DNA from: Prevotella sp.
GTDB lineage: Bacteria; Bacteroidota; Bacteroidia; Bacteroidales; Bacteroidaceae
Direction: 5' to 3'
Assembly: GCA_021636625.1 (NCBI GenBank)
Contig: JAJWLX010000002.1
Location: 78,606-142,605 of the forward strand
Length of the DNA stretch: 64,000 bases
Part shown: piece by piece, positions 23,598-31,814 of the stretch
Layout: the number at the start of each line of letters is the position of its first letter
How positions within the stretch are numbered: the stretch's first letter is position 1
Notes under the pieces: generated by a model
Told to the model about the DNA's origin: nothing
Databases searched by the model: none
The model's input: the letters and a program-made list of their open reading frames with translations, nothing else
Made by a program: the position numbers and the translations under genes

Positions 23598-26500
23598 TTA
23601 GAATCCATCCAGCTCGATGTATTCATCATCGGCTTCAGATTCTGGGGCATTCGAGTCATCGAAGTAGATGCCGGTATCGGTATCTTCTGCTGGCTGGCCC
23701 TCGATATCGATTCCATTATCTTCAGGATTCTTCTTCTGAGAATCATTTTCTTCCTCCAGAGCATCTTCCTCCTTCTGGGAATCCTTATCCACTACGATTT
23801 CCGTTGGTTCCATCAGCAGGCGCATCTTGCTGATCTTCAGCGGTGCAAAGTGACGGGTATAGAACTTGTCGTAATCATCATACGAGAGATTTCTGCCCAG
23901 AAGTTCGAGGTTCGGCTCGCTGATCACGTAGCTTCTCGCCTTGGAAATCAGACGGAGAATGCCGGCCTGCTGATGCAGCTCGTTGGCATACTGGCGCGCC
24001 TCGTCGTAGTTCTGGAAACCGCTTACCTGCAGGCGATGCAACCCCTGGAGGTCTTCGATGCTGATGTCGAAATTGCGCGCCATATAGGTGGTGAAGTTAT
24101 ACTTGGCTACCTCGAAGAGCAGCTGGTTCTCGTTCACGGAATCGGGACTGTAGGCGAGCAGGAAGACAAACCGGTCGTTGCGGTCGGCTGAGAATCCTTT
24201 CTGCTGAGTGGAGTCCTGGGAACTGAGCACATCGCTGCGCTTCGCCCAGACATTACTCAGGTCGAACTTTCCGCCGTAGAGTCGTCTTCCGGCATTCACG
24301 CCGTTTACGATCATTCCCGCCATCTCGCTCAACCGGCTGTTGGGATATTGCGCTATCACCTGGTTCATCTTTTCCAGACATTCGGAAACCTTGCCCTCGT
24401 TGAGCAGGGTCATACCGCTGATGAAGAGGAACTTGTCGCGGTTGGCGCCAGTAGGGAACCGCTTGTCTGATATTTCCGAGTTGTGCATCACCGCCTCGTA
24501 CTTGCCCTCCTTGAATGCCTGATAGGTGAGGGTGTAGATGGAATCTTCGATGTGTACACCCATCCTCGCATTCTCCAGATAGTAAGGGTCGGAGAGGAGG
24601 GCTGTGAACTGGCTTTTTGGGTAATCCTTCTTTAATTTATCGACATAACTGTTCGCCATCTGAGTTTGCTTCTTTCGGGAATAAAGCAGATACAGATGGT
24701 AATAGGCTTCGTCGAGATGCTTGAAATCCGGGTAGTTGTCCACCAGTCGGAGCAGCATCTTCTCGCTCAGTGCCAGGTTGTCAAGCCGGTCTTTGAAGAT
24801 GATGCCGGCATGGTATAAGCCATCCGCCAGGAGCTGGTTGCTCGCTGACATCTGCTCTGGGGTGAACGGAATCTGAGCCAGATAATAAGCCCGCTGATGA
24901 GGGCCGAGGCTGGCGCTATCGGCAGATGGTTTGCCGGATTCTTCCTGGGATAAAGAATGGGATAGAACGTCTCGTGATGCATCAGGCTGAAGCTTGGAAT
25001 CTTGATCAGAATTCGTTCCTTGCTCGGAATCTGTTCCTTGAGCTGAAGATGTTCCTTGCTCGGAATCTGTTTCTTGTGCGATATCCGTTTCTTGTGCCGA
25101 AGCCACAACAGTTTTGTTGATTCGCTGCCAGTTGTCGAGGTTCTTTCGCTTGCCCCAGAGTTTCTCGAAGAGTGCCTTACCCTGGCTTACGGCTACAGGG
25201 GAATAGAAATACCAGGTATTGGTGTTCCCGAATCCGTTTCCGGAATCATTCCCGGAATCATTCCCGTCATTTCCTCCATCAAATTCCGAATTCATCTCTG
25301 CACCGTTGTCCCATCTCCTTCTTTCTTCCTCTTTCTCCTTTCTTTTCAGGGCAGCTATCACTCGGTCGATGGCTGCGTTTCTGTCTCTCTCGTCCATTTG
25401 GGCAAGAGACTGGAGGGAATCCTGGAGGGCGATGGCATCGGTATAAGGCACCAGTTCGTCCAGCACCTTGGAGCGATGAGCCAGTTGCGGATAATCCTTT
25501 CTGTCCTGATCGAGCAAGCCGATTGCCTCGCCATAGCAGCGCTTGGCATCAGCATATCGCTCGGTTTCCCAATACAGATTGCCCAGACGCAGCAGGAGTA
25601 CACCCTTCTCTATACCGTTTCGGGTAGCCTTCCGGTTGCCTTTTTCGTAGGCATAGATGGCACGCAGGGTATCTTTCTGGGCCAGGTGGATGTTGCCGAT
25701 GGCATAATATACCTGGTCCTGATAATCCTTGTTCTTATCCGATGCCGCCATGCGCTTGAGTCGGCTGATCATCTTCCTGCTGTTGCCCGAAGCCAAGACC
25801 TCGGTGATGGCGATGCGGGCATTAAACTCCAGTTTGTAGGGCGGATTGAGCCGGATGACGTGGCGGAAAGCCTGATAAGCCTCCTGCTGGTTGCCGATGG
25901 AAGCCTGCAACTGTCCCATCAGATACCACTGGCGGGCTTTCTGCTTGTGTCGCATCTCATGGCTTATCACCTTCCTGAGATAGGGAATCGCCTTCCGGGC
26001 ATCCCCCGTGTGGATATAGTAATCGGCGAAGGCATAATCCCATTCCTTCTGGGCACGCCAGTGAATGGAATCGCGCTGGATGTTTCGGATCACATCTTCT
26101 GCATCGTAGGTCCATCCCTGCTCGATATAGCATTTGGCAAGCCAGGCGCGCGCCTTGCCGTAGATGGCAGGCTGGGTGGAGTAAAGGCGGCTCATATAGG
26201 CGAAGGTGGCAGCGGCCCCCTCGAAATCCCCCTTCTGGAATTGCGATCGGCCCATCAGCATCCACGCTTTCCATAAAAACGGATTGTATTCCCTGCGACT
26301 GAGCCATTCGATATCTTTCGCCGTCTTTCTCTTGCCGGGTTCCCATACGGGGCGGCGCTTGATGCTGTGCTGGTGGATGGCTTTCTCGCATTTCTCGATG
26401 GCACGGTCGAAGTTGGCTTTGCCCAGATCGCGGCTGTTCTTGTTGCCAACGGTATAGAGCGGAATCTGCTCCGTAAAGTTGTCCCGGTTGCCTTCTTCCT

Positions 26501-26681
26501 TCTCCAGCGCCCCGTCGATATAAGCCACGGTACCATTATAATAGGTATTGTATCGGGCATTAAAGGCATGCCACCACCTGCTCTGCGCCGTATTCTTCTG
26601 CGTAGAGCATCCCGTAAGGATCGCTGCAGTCACAGCGAGTCCTATCAGAAAAAGGAGTTGGATGGGGTTTTTGCCTTTCAT
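23598..26681 (-). CDS. porW: Type IX secretion lipoprotein PorW/SprE
   Basis: 1027-residue TPR-rich lipoprotein. The lipobox is LTGC (cysteine at about 25). Residues about 35-440 carry repeated helix pairs, including AFNARYNTYYNGTVAYIDG at the start, a strong signature of PorW/SprE; a second helical repeat block runs from about 590 to 810. Between them is a low-complexity linker with NDGNDSGN repeats and a stretch of AQETD/SEQGT-type units (about 465-575). The acidic C-terminus is again low complexity. PorW links the T9SS motor to the outer-membrane translocon in P. gingivalis. It starts 5 bases after the ZnuB-like gene, so they are cotranscribed although unrelated in function. Confidence 0.9.
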   Translation of the reverse strand: MKGKNPIQLLFLIGLAVTAAILTGCSTQKNTAQSRWWHAFNARYNTYYNGTVAYIDGALEKEEGNRDNFTEQIPLYTVGNKNSRDLGKANFDRAIEKCEKAIHQHSIKRRPVWEPGKRKTAKDIEWLSRREYNPFLWKAWMLMGRSQFQKGDFEGAAATFAYMSRLYSTQPAIYGKARAWLAKCYIEQGWTYDAEDVIRNIQRDSIHWRAQKEWDYAFADYYIHTGDARKAIPYLRKVISHEMRHKQKARQWYLMGQLQASIGNQQEAYQAFRHVIRLNPPYKLEFNARIAITEVLASGNSRKMISRLKRMAASDKNKDYQDQVYYAIGNIHLAQKDTLRAIYAYEKGNRKATRNGIEKGVLLLRLGNLYWETERYADAKRCYGEAIGLLDQDRKDYPQLAHRSKVLDELVPYTDAIALQDSLQSLAQMDERDRNAAIDRVIAALKRKEKEEERRRWDNGAEMNSEFDGGNDGNDSGNDSGNGFGNTNTWYFYSPVAVSQGKALFEKLWGKRKNLDNWQRINKTVVASAQETDIAQETDSEQGTSSAQGTDSEQGTNSDQDSKLQPDASRDVLSHSLSQEESGKPSADSASLGPHQRAYYLAQIPFTPEQMSASNQLLADGLYHAGIIFKDRLDNLALSEKMLLRLVDNYPDFKHLDEAYYHLYLLYSRKKQTQMANSYVDKLKKDYPKSQFTALLSDPYYLENARMGVHIEDSIYTLTYQAFKEGKYEAVMHNSEISDKRFPTGANRDKFLFISGMTLLNEGKVSECLEKMNQVIAQYPNSRLSEMAGMIVNGVNAGRRLYGGKFDLSNVWAKRSDVLSSQDSTQQKGFSADRNDRFVFLLAYSPDSVNENQLLFEVAKYNFTTYMARNFDISIEDLQGLHRLQVSGFQNYDEARQYANELHQQAGILRLISKARSYVISEPNLELLGRNLSYDDYDKFYTRHFAPLKISKMRLLMEPTEIVVDKDSQKEEDALEEENDSQKKNPEDNGIDIEGQPAEDTDTGIYFDDSNAPESEADDEYIELDGF

Positions 26682-26686
26682 GCTTT

Positions 26687-27505
26687 CTATTGTTTATCTG
26701 GCATCTTTCTCCTGATGCCCAGGACGATTTTGGCGAGTGCGAATACCACGATGCTGATGAAGATGATGGTGGCACCCGATGGCACGTTGAGTAGATAACT
26801 GATGTAGAGACCGGCGATGCAGTCTATCCATCCCAGGATAATGCTTGCCCATATCATCTGCTTGTAATTGTAGGTGAAGAGGTTGGCGGTCATCTGCGGA
26901 ATGGTGAGCAGACTGATGGCGAGCACGATGCCCACCATCTTCAGTGTAGCCACGATGGTCATGGCGATGAGCGTCATCATCAGGTATTCGATGGCGGTAA
27001 CCGGCAGGTGCTGCGAACGGGCGAAGGTGCTGTCGAATGCGATGTTCTGGATAGGGCGCAGGAGGAAGGTGAAGAGGAGGGCTACGATGAGGGCGAGTCC
27101 GCCCAGCAGCCACAGGTCTGCGCTGTCGATGGCAAGGATGCTTCCGAAGAGGAAGGAGGGCAGGTCGGGCATGAATCCTGGAGTCAGGAAACAGCAGATG
27201 ATGCCCACGCTCATTCCCAGTGTCCAGAACATGGCGATGGCGGAATCCTTGCGCACATCTTTCTTGCGTGATATCCATTGCACTCCGAAGGCGCTGAGTA
27301 TGGCGAAGACCATGGCGGAGAGTATCGGATTGATTCCTGTAAACACACCGATGCCGATGCCTCCGAAAGAGGCATGGGTGATGCCGCCGCTGATGAATAC
27401 CAATCGGCGGGTAACGATGTAGGTTCCGATAAAGCCGCACAGGATGCTTGCCAGAAAGGCGCCTATCAGTGCATTTTGGAAAAATGTATATTGTAGTATA
27501 TCCAT
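26687..27505 (-). CDS. Metal ABC transporter permease (ZnuB/MntB family)
   Basis: 272 residues with eight or nine hydrophobic segments, family ABC-3. Motifs: GFIGTYIVTRRLVFISGGITHASFGGIG (about residues 24-51), where the SGxxxHxxFGG pattern is typical for zinc/manganese permeases, and FDSTFARSQHLP (about 154-165), the coupling-helix side that meets the ATPase. Neither the ATP-binding protein nor the solute-binding protein is next to it, so partners must lie outside the window. Upstream is the small Cys-rich membrane protein; downstream is porW. Confidence 0.88.
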   Translation of the reverse strand: MDILQYTFFQNALIGAFLASILCGFIGTYIVTRRLVFISGGITHASFGGIGIGVFTGINPILSAMVFAILSAFGVQWISRKKDVRKDSAIAMFWTLGMSVGIICCFLTPGFMPDLPSFLFGSILAIDSADLWLLGGLALIVALLFTFLLRPIQNIAFDSTFARSQHLPVTAIEYLMMTLIAMTIVATLKMVGIVLAISLLTIPQMTANLFTYNYKQMIWASIILGWIDCIAGLYISYLLNVPSGATIIFISIVVFALAKIVLGIRRKMPDKQ

Positions 27506-27513
27506 CTTTTTAC

Positions 27514-27560
27514 TTTGAACTTTGAACTTGGAACTTTGAACTTTATGATTAGCAAAGCTG
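27514..27560 (-). repeat. Heptamer-repeat leader in front of the ZnuB-like gene
   Basis: Four units (TTTGAAC, TTTGAAC, TTGGAAC, TTTGAAC), then TTT, ATGATTAG and CAAAGCTG, the same composite as at 9259-9305. Confidence 0.8.
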
Positions 27561-27582
27561 CTGATCTTAGAACTGTAAATTT

Positions 27583-27966
27583 CTAGCTTAAAAAGCCGAT
27601 GACTTCATCCTTCAGCTGGTTGGGCAGGTTGATGCCTCTCAGTATCAGGCTTCTGTTCCATCCAGCCACTTCTTCCGGCTGCATGGTATAGAGCACTTCC
27701 GAGAATTCCTCGACCTCCTCATCGGTGTAGGCATCGGCATCCCGACCGGCAAAGCGGTCGAGATCCTCATCATCGTAATATTCTATTTCTTTGGTGGCGG
27801 CTTCCATCATGCACTCCTGTTCGCACTTCGAGTTCTCACCATTGCAGGTGTTGCACGATACGCCTTCCTGCAAAGGCTCCTCGTCCTCTCCCCTGTGATG
27901 AGATACGATTCCGAATATGGCGCTTATCAAGCCTAATGCCACCAGGGCTAAAACTAAGTATAGCAT
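27583..27966 (-). CDS. Small membrane-anchored Cys-rich protein, unknown function
   Basis: 127 residues. One N-terminal membrane helix (about residues 2-20) is followed by a basic turn (HHRGEDEE) and a cysteine cluster CNTCNGENSKCEQEC (about 38-52, spacing CX2CX6CX3C). Then comes an acidic region (EIEYYDDEDLDRF) and a C-terminal part ending NQLKDEVIGFLS. The cysteines could bind zinc or an iron-sulfur cluster. I recall similar small proteins as conserved hypotheticals in Bacteroidales but know no function. It leads the znuB-like and porW genes on the same strand and has a seven-unit heptamer leader. Confidence 0.72.
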   Translation of the reverse strand: MLYLVLALVALGLISAIFGIVSHHRGEDEEPLQEGVSCNTCNGENSKCEQECMMEAATKEIEYYDDEDLDRFAGRDADAYTDEEVEEFSEVLYTMQPEEVAGWNRSLILRGINLPNQLKDEVIGFLS

Positions 27967-27970
27967 TTAC

Positions 27971-28039
27971 TTTGAACTTTGAACTTTGAACATTGAACAT
28001 TGAACTTTGAACTTTGAGCTTTATGATTAGTAAAGGCTG
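27971..28039 (-). repeat. Seven-unit heptamer leader
   Basis: Seven consecutive 7-base units (five TTTGA[AG]C and two ATTGAAC on the plus strand), then TTT, ATGATTAG and TAAAGGCTG. It ends 4 bases from the start codon of the Cys-rich membrane protein and is the longest of the set. Confidence 0.8.
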
Positions 28040-28046
28040 TTGAATT

Positions 28047-28081
28047 CTTCACTCTTCACTCTTCACTCTTCACTCTTCACT
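28047..28081 (-). repeat. Five perfect 7-bp repeats over the aroA stop codon
   Basis: CTTCACT five times without mismatch (AGTGAAG in the sense of aroA). The stop codon TGA (28070-28072) lies within the array. Confidence 0.9.
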
Positions 28082-29320
28082 CTCAACTATCTCAAACCCT
28101 ACTTTCTTCAGGTCTTCCCAATAATGCGGATAGGATTTGCTCACTACTTCCGGATTGTTGATCTCGATCTGAGGGAATTTGAAGGCGAGAGGAGCGAATG
28201 CCATCGCCATGCGATGATCCTCGTAGGTATCGATCGGAGCGAATGAAGGCTCGCAGGTTTCGCCATCCCAATACAGAGTGTTATCGTTCTCATCGTGGAT
28301 GACATAGCCCACCTTCTTCAACTCTATCTTCAGCGCTTCGATGCGATCGGTCTCCTTGATCTTCAGACTGGCAAGACCGGTGAACCTGAACTTCACTCCC
28401 AAGGCACAGCAGGCTACCACGATGGTCTGAGCCAGATCAGGAGAACCGGAGAAATCGTAGTCGAATTTCGGCAGCAGACAGCGGTTCGCCTTCAGCGTAA
28501 CATTCGAAAGATGATCGTGATTCTCGAATTCGCTCTTCACACCCAGCAGACTGAAGATGTATTTCACCACGGAATCTCCCTGCTTTGAGCAGTCCATCAA
28601 GCCTTCAAGCTGGATTCTGGAGTCGATGTTGCCATTCAGGGCCATCATCTCATACCAGTAGGAAGAAGCACTCCAGTCGTTCTCTATCATATAAGATGTC
28701 TCCTTGTATGGCTGTGGCTTCACGGTGATGGTATCCATATCCGTCCAGTCGGCATCGGCACCATATTCCTTCATCGTCCAGAGCGTAAGGTCGATGTAAG
28801 GACGGGATGCAATCTCGCCTGTCAGCTTCAGTTCCAGTCCGTTTTTCAGAATCGGACCGATCATCAGGAGCGCCGAGATGTATTGCGAACTGATATTGCC
28901 CACTACCTCCAGATGGCCGCCTTCCAGCGCCTTGCCACGGATATGGAGTGGGGGATAACCTTCCTTCTTCTCGTAAGTGATGTCGGCGCCCAGATAGCGC
29001 AGGGCATCTACGAGGATGCCGATAGGACGGTTCTGCATGCGCTCGGTGCCGGTGATGGTATGTTCGCCGGTGGTGGCAGAGAGATAGGCGGTCATGAAAC
29101 GCATGGCTGTACCAGCGGCCTTGATGTTGATCACCTCTGGCATATTCTGAAGGGCGGCAACGATGACTTCCGTGTCATCGCAGTCGCTCAAGTTGTCGGG
29201 TTGGATGTGGCTTCCAGCCATCGCACTGATTACGAGAGCTCGGTTGCTAATACTCTTGGATGCTGGCAAGTTGATACTTGCGTTCAGTTGGCTTGGTGCC
29301 TTGATGGTATATTTTATCAT
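28070..29320 (-). CDS. aroA: 3-phosphoshikimate 1-carboxyvinyltransferase (EPSP synthase)
   Basis: Shikimate pathway enzyme joining phosphoenolpyruvate to shikimate 3-phosphate. 416 residues; motifs include LPASKSISNRALVISAM (about residues 19-35), GTAMRFMTAYLSAT (about 90-103, the PEP loop), NISSQYISALLMIGP (about 162-176) and the C-terminal KETDRIEALKIELKKVG (about 322-338) with EDHRMAMAFAPLA (about 371-383). The active-site Lys, Arg and Asp/Glu positions are present. The final residues ESEE and the stop codon are encoded by the 7-bp repeat array, so repeat slippage would alter the C-terminus. Single gene with a -7 box at 29352-29359. Confidence 0.96.
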   Translation of the reverse strand: MIKYTIKAPSQLNASINLPASKSISNRALVISAMAGSHIQPDNLSDCDDTEVIVAALQNMPEVINIKAAGTAMRFMTAYLSATTGEHTITGTERMQNRPIGILVDALRYLGADITYEKKEGYPPLHIRGKALEGGHLEVVGNISSQYISALLMIGPILKNGLELKLTGEIASRPYIDLTLWTMKEYGADADWTDMDTITVKPQPYKETSYMIENDWSASSYWYEMMALNGNIDSRIQLEGLMDCSKQGDSVVKYIFSLLGVKSEFENHDHLSNVTLKANRCLLPKFDYDFSGSPDLAQTIVVACCALGVKFRFTGLASLKIKETDRIEALKIELKKVGYVIHDENDNTLYWDGETCEPSFAPIDTYEDHRMAMAFAPLAFKFPQIEINNPEVVSKSYPHYWEDLKKVGFEIVESEE

Positions 29321-29351
29321 ACGCGTACCTTATATTATATATATTTTAGTG

Positions 29352-29359
29352 CAAAAGTA
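29352..29359 (-). promoter_or_regulatory. -7 box of aroA
   Basis: TACTTTTG on the minus strand, 32 bases upstream of the start. Confidence 0.5.
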
Positions 29360-29644
29360 CAAAATAAAAAGTACATACGCTAGTTTTCGGGCGAAAAGTT
29401 TTCGAAATATCTCAAAAAAAAGCATGGGCAGCCGTGCCCTGTTCTTATCGTTTGCTAACAATATGTAAACGAGATGGGGTGATTTTTGGGGTATATGAAG
29501 AAGTGACTATTTCAAAGTGTAAAAAACGACCCCCTAAAATGTCAAATTGTAATTTTGTGTGCGTTTTCTTTCAAAAAGTAAAACTGACCCCAAAAATAAG
29601 ATAAAATAGCGTTAAGGAAAGATACAACTTACCGGAATTTGTAT

Positions 29645-29652
29645 TACCTTTG
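29645..29652 (+). promoter_or_regulatory. -7 box of the MORN-like gene
   Basis: TACCTTTG; the -33 position is not consensus, which hints at activator dependence. Confidence 0.5.
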
Positions 29653-29705
29653 CATCAGAAAAAAGAAACAACAGACAATAAGTAACAATCTAAAAATTAA
29701 AGAAT

Positions 29706-30212
29706 ATGAAACGAATTATATTATTCTCATTGATGGCTCTCATGACCGTAGCTACTTTCGGTCGCAAGCACGTAGAGAATGCAACAGTAGTAGCAGACAC
29801 TATTTTCTATGCAGAAAATATGCAAAATGTAGCTAGTGCAGATCAGGCTAGTTATTACAGATTGCTGATGACTACCGGCGCTGGCATCAATAAGAAGGAC
29901 GTTTTCCAGGACTTCTATATGAATGGTAATCTTCGTGCCGAGGGTGGCTACAGCTTCATCGATCTCGGTAACGACCGCAATACGATCTTCAATGGTGAGG
30001 TTACTACTTACTACAAGAATGGTAAGGAGAAATGGCACGGAAAGTATGTTAACGGCAAGCGTGATGGTTACTTCACACTCCAGCTCCGTGAAGGTGGCGT
30101 GGCTGTCGTTCAGTTCAAGAATGGCAAGTCTGTTCACAATTACTTCATGGTAACATACAAGGATGGTACCACAGAGAAGAAGAATCTTTCTGAGATTCAG
30201 GGCTTGATGTAG
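29706..30212 (+). CDS. Exported MORN-repeat-like (YwqK-type) protein
   Basis: 168 residues with an N-terminal signal peptide (about 1-19, no lipobox). The centre contains MORN/YwqK-type units: FYMNGNLRAEGGYSF (about residues 71-85), VTTYYKNGKEKWHGKYVNGKRDGYF (about 98-122) and VQFKNGKSVHNYFMVTYKDG. Such repeats occur in antitoxin-like and surface-associated proteins; the function here is unknown. It stands alone with a long A/T-rich leader carrying repeated ACCCC elements, and is followed by a CTCTCT-rich spacer and a terminator. Confidence 0.75.
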   Translation: MKRIILFSLMALMTVATFGRKHVENATVVADTIFYAENMQNVASADQASYYRLLMTTGAGINKKDVFQDFYMNGNLRAEGGYSFIDLGNDRNTIFNGEVTTYYKNGKEKWHGKYVNGKRDGYFTLQLREGGVAVVQFKNGKSVHNYFMVTYKDGTTEKKNLSEIQGLM

Positions 30213-30379
30213 AGAACCTCTCTAAAATAGAAGCTCTCTAAAAATTGAAAATCTCTCTTAAATTAAAATAGAAAAATCTCTCTTATATAAATTAAAATTT
30301 TATGTTGATATGACCAATATGGGGATGGCTTCCGGGAGGAAGGTACATCCCCTTTATTTTTCTGATATATGCATAACTG

Positions 30380-30417
30380 AAAAAAGGTCTGGCGAATTTC
30401 ATCGCCAGACCTTTTTA
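30380..30417. terminator. Terminator between the MORN-like gene and xth
   Basis: Perfect 15-bp stem (30381-30395 with 30402-30416), 6-base loop, A run before and T run after; usable in both directions. Confidence 0.92.
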
Positions 30418-30423
30418 CAATAT

Positions 30424-31176
30424 TTAGAGTGCCAGATCAACTTCTACCGGGCAGTGGTCGCTGCCCATGATGTCGGTATGAATCTTGGCTTCTGTAATCT
30501 GTTCTTTCAAGCGGTCGGATACCAGGAAGTAGTCGATGCGCCAGCCGGCATTCTTCTCGCGTGCCTTGAATCTGTATGACCACCACGAATAGGTAACCTC
30601 TTCGGGATGCAGGTAGCGGAAGGTATCCGTAAAGCCGTCGTTCAGAAGCTCGGTCATCTTCTCGCGCTCTTCGTCGGTAAAACCGGCATTGCGACGGTTG
30701 GTCTTCGGATTCTTGATATCTATCTCCTGATGTGCCACGTTCAGGTCGCCGCAGACCACCACAGGCTTCTTGGCATCCAAGGCCTTCAGGAACTTGTGGA
30801 AATCATCTTCCCAGGTCATACGGTAATCCAGTCGCTTCAACTCGGTCTGGGAGTTCGGGGTATAGCAGGTTACGAGATAGAAGTTGTCATACTCCAAGGT
30901 GATGACTCTTCCTTCGTGGTCGTGCTCCTCCACGCCCATACCGTAGCTCACGCTCAGTGGCTGGTGGCGGGTATAGATGGCTGTGCCCGAATATCCCTTC
31001 TTCTCGGCATAGTTCCAGTAGCTTTCGTAGCCCTCGAACTTCAGGTCGAGCTGACCTTCCTGCATCTTGGTCTCCTGCAGGCAGAAGAAGTCGGCATCGA
31101 GCTCCTTAAACTGGCTCTCGAAGTCCTTGCCCACGCAAGCACGCAGGCCATTCACGTTCCAGGATATAAACTTCAT
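30424..31176 (-). CDS. xth: Exodeoxyribonuclease III / AP endonuclease
   Basis: DNA base-excision repair enzyme of the EEP family, 250 residues. Catalytic motifs in order: SWNVNGLRA (about residues 4-12), LQETKMQ (about 33-39, metal-binding Glu), CGDLNVAHQEID (about 142-153, Asp/Asn), WWSYRFKAREKNAGWRIDYFLVS (about 197-219) and GSDHCPVEV (about 239-247, catalytic Asp-His). It is the last gene of the leftward DUF1599-tpiA-SPOR-folE-xth run. Confidence 0.95.
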   Translation of the reverse strand: MKFISWNVNGLRACVGKDFESQFKELDADFFCLQETKMQEGQLDLKFEGYESYWNYAEKKGYSGTAIYTRHQPLSVSYGMGVEEHDHEGRVITLEYDNFYLVTCYTPNSQTELKRLDYRMTWEDDFHKFLKALDAKKPVVVCGDLNVAHQEIDIKNPKTNRRNAGFTDEEREKMTELLNDGFTDTFRYLHPEEVTYSWWSYRFKAREKNAGWRIDYFLVSDRLKEQITEAKIHTDIMGSDHCPVEVDLAL

Positions 31177-31192
31177 ATTACTTTGAACTTAT

Positions 31193-31786
31193 TTAGATTC
31201 TCTTGCTCTCACCTCTGAGCAGGCTCATGAACTCCTGACGGGTGTTCAGTGAATTGAATACGCCGCTGTAATCGCTGGTAGTAGTGATGGAGTTCTGCTT
31301 CTCCACGCCACGCATCTGCATGCACATGTGCTTAGCTTCTATCACCACCATCACACCCTGAGGATTCAATGTCTCCTGGATGCAGTCCTTGATCTGCTGG
31401 GTAAGGCGCTCCTGCACCTGAAGGCGGTGGCTGAAGATATCTACCACGCGGGCAATCTTGCTCAGTCCGGTAATCTTGCCGTTAGGGATGTAAGCCACGT
31501 GTACCTTGCCATAGAAAGGCAGCATGTGATGCTCGCAGAGAGAGAAGAAATCAATGTCCTTCACAATGACCATCTGGTCGTATTTCTCCTCAAAGAGGGC
31601 ATCGGTCAACACCTTGTGGGCATCCTGATAGTAGCCGCGGGTCAATACCTGCATCGCCTTGGCTACGCGCATAGGAGTCTTGACAAGTCCTTCGCGCTCT
31701 GTGTCTTCACCCAGGAGCTTCAATACTTCCTTATAGTGTCCTGCGAGTTCATCCAATCCCTCGCGAAATTCTGTTTCTGGATTCAT
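31193..31786 (-). CDS. folE: GTP cyclohydrolase I
   Basis: First enzyme of tetrahydrofolate synthesis, turning GTP into 7,8-dihydroneopterin triphosphate. 197 residues; zinc ligands lie in CEHHMLPFYGKVHVAY (about residues 84-99) and CMQMRGVEK (about 155-163). Other signatures are RVAKAMQVLTRGY and GLSKIARVVDIFSHRLQVQERLT. Its neighbour xth starts 16 bases further on. The folate theme recurs with folK at 48.6 kb and metF at 4.4 kb. Confidence 0.96.
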   Translation of the reverse strand: MNPETEFREGLDELAGHYKEVLKLLGEDTEREGLVKTPMRVAKAMQVLTRGYYQDAHKVLTDALFEEKYDQMVIVKDIDFFSLCEHHMLPFYGKVHVAYIPNGKITGLSKIARVVDIFSHRLQVQERLTQQIKDCIQETLNPQGVMVVIEAKHMCMQMRGVEKQNSITTTSDYSGVFNSLNTRQEFMSLLRGESKRI

Positions 31787-31814
31787 ATCTTATTTACTTT
31801 GACTTTTAGAACTT

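Larger units (their letters stand above)
29321..29705. other. 385-bp intergenic region with CCCC-AAAAT motifs
   Basis: No gene seen. It holds the aroA promoter, an 11-base inverted repeat (29482-29492 with 29587-29597) and a third related ACCCC element (29529-29533), and a TACCTTTG box (29645-29652) 54 bases before the next start. Confidence 0.65.

Noticed and set aside
30213..30300. Regulatory array of CTCTCT words after the MORN-like gene
   Set aside because: Copies are irregularly spaced and A/T-rich; low complexity explains them.
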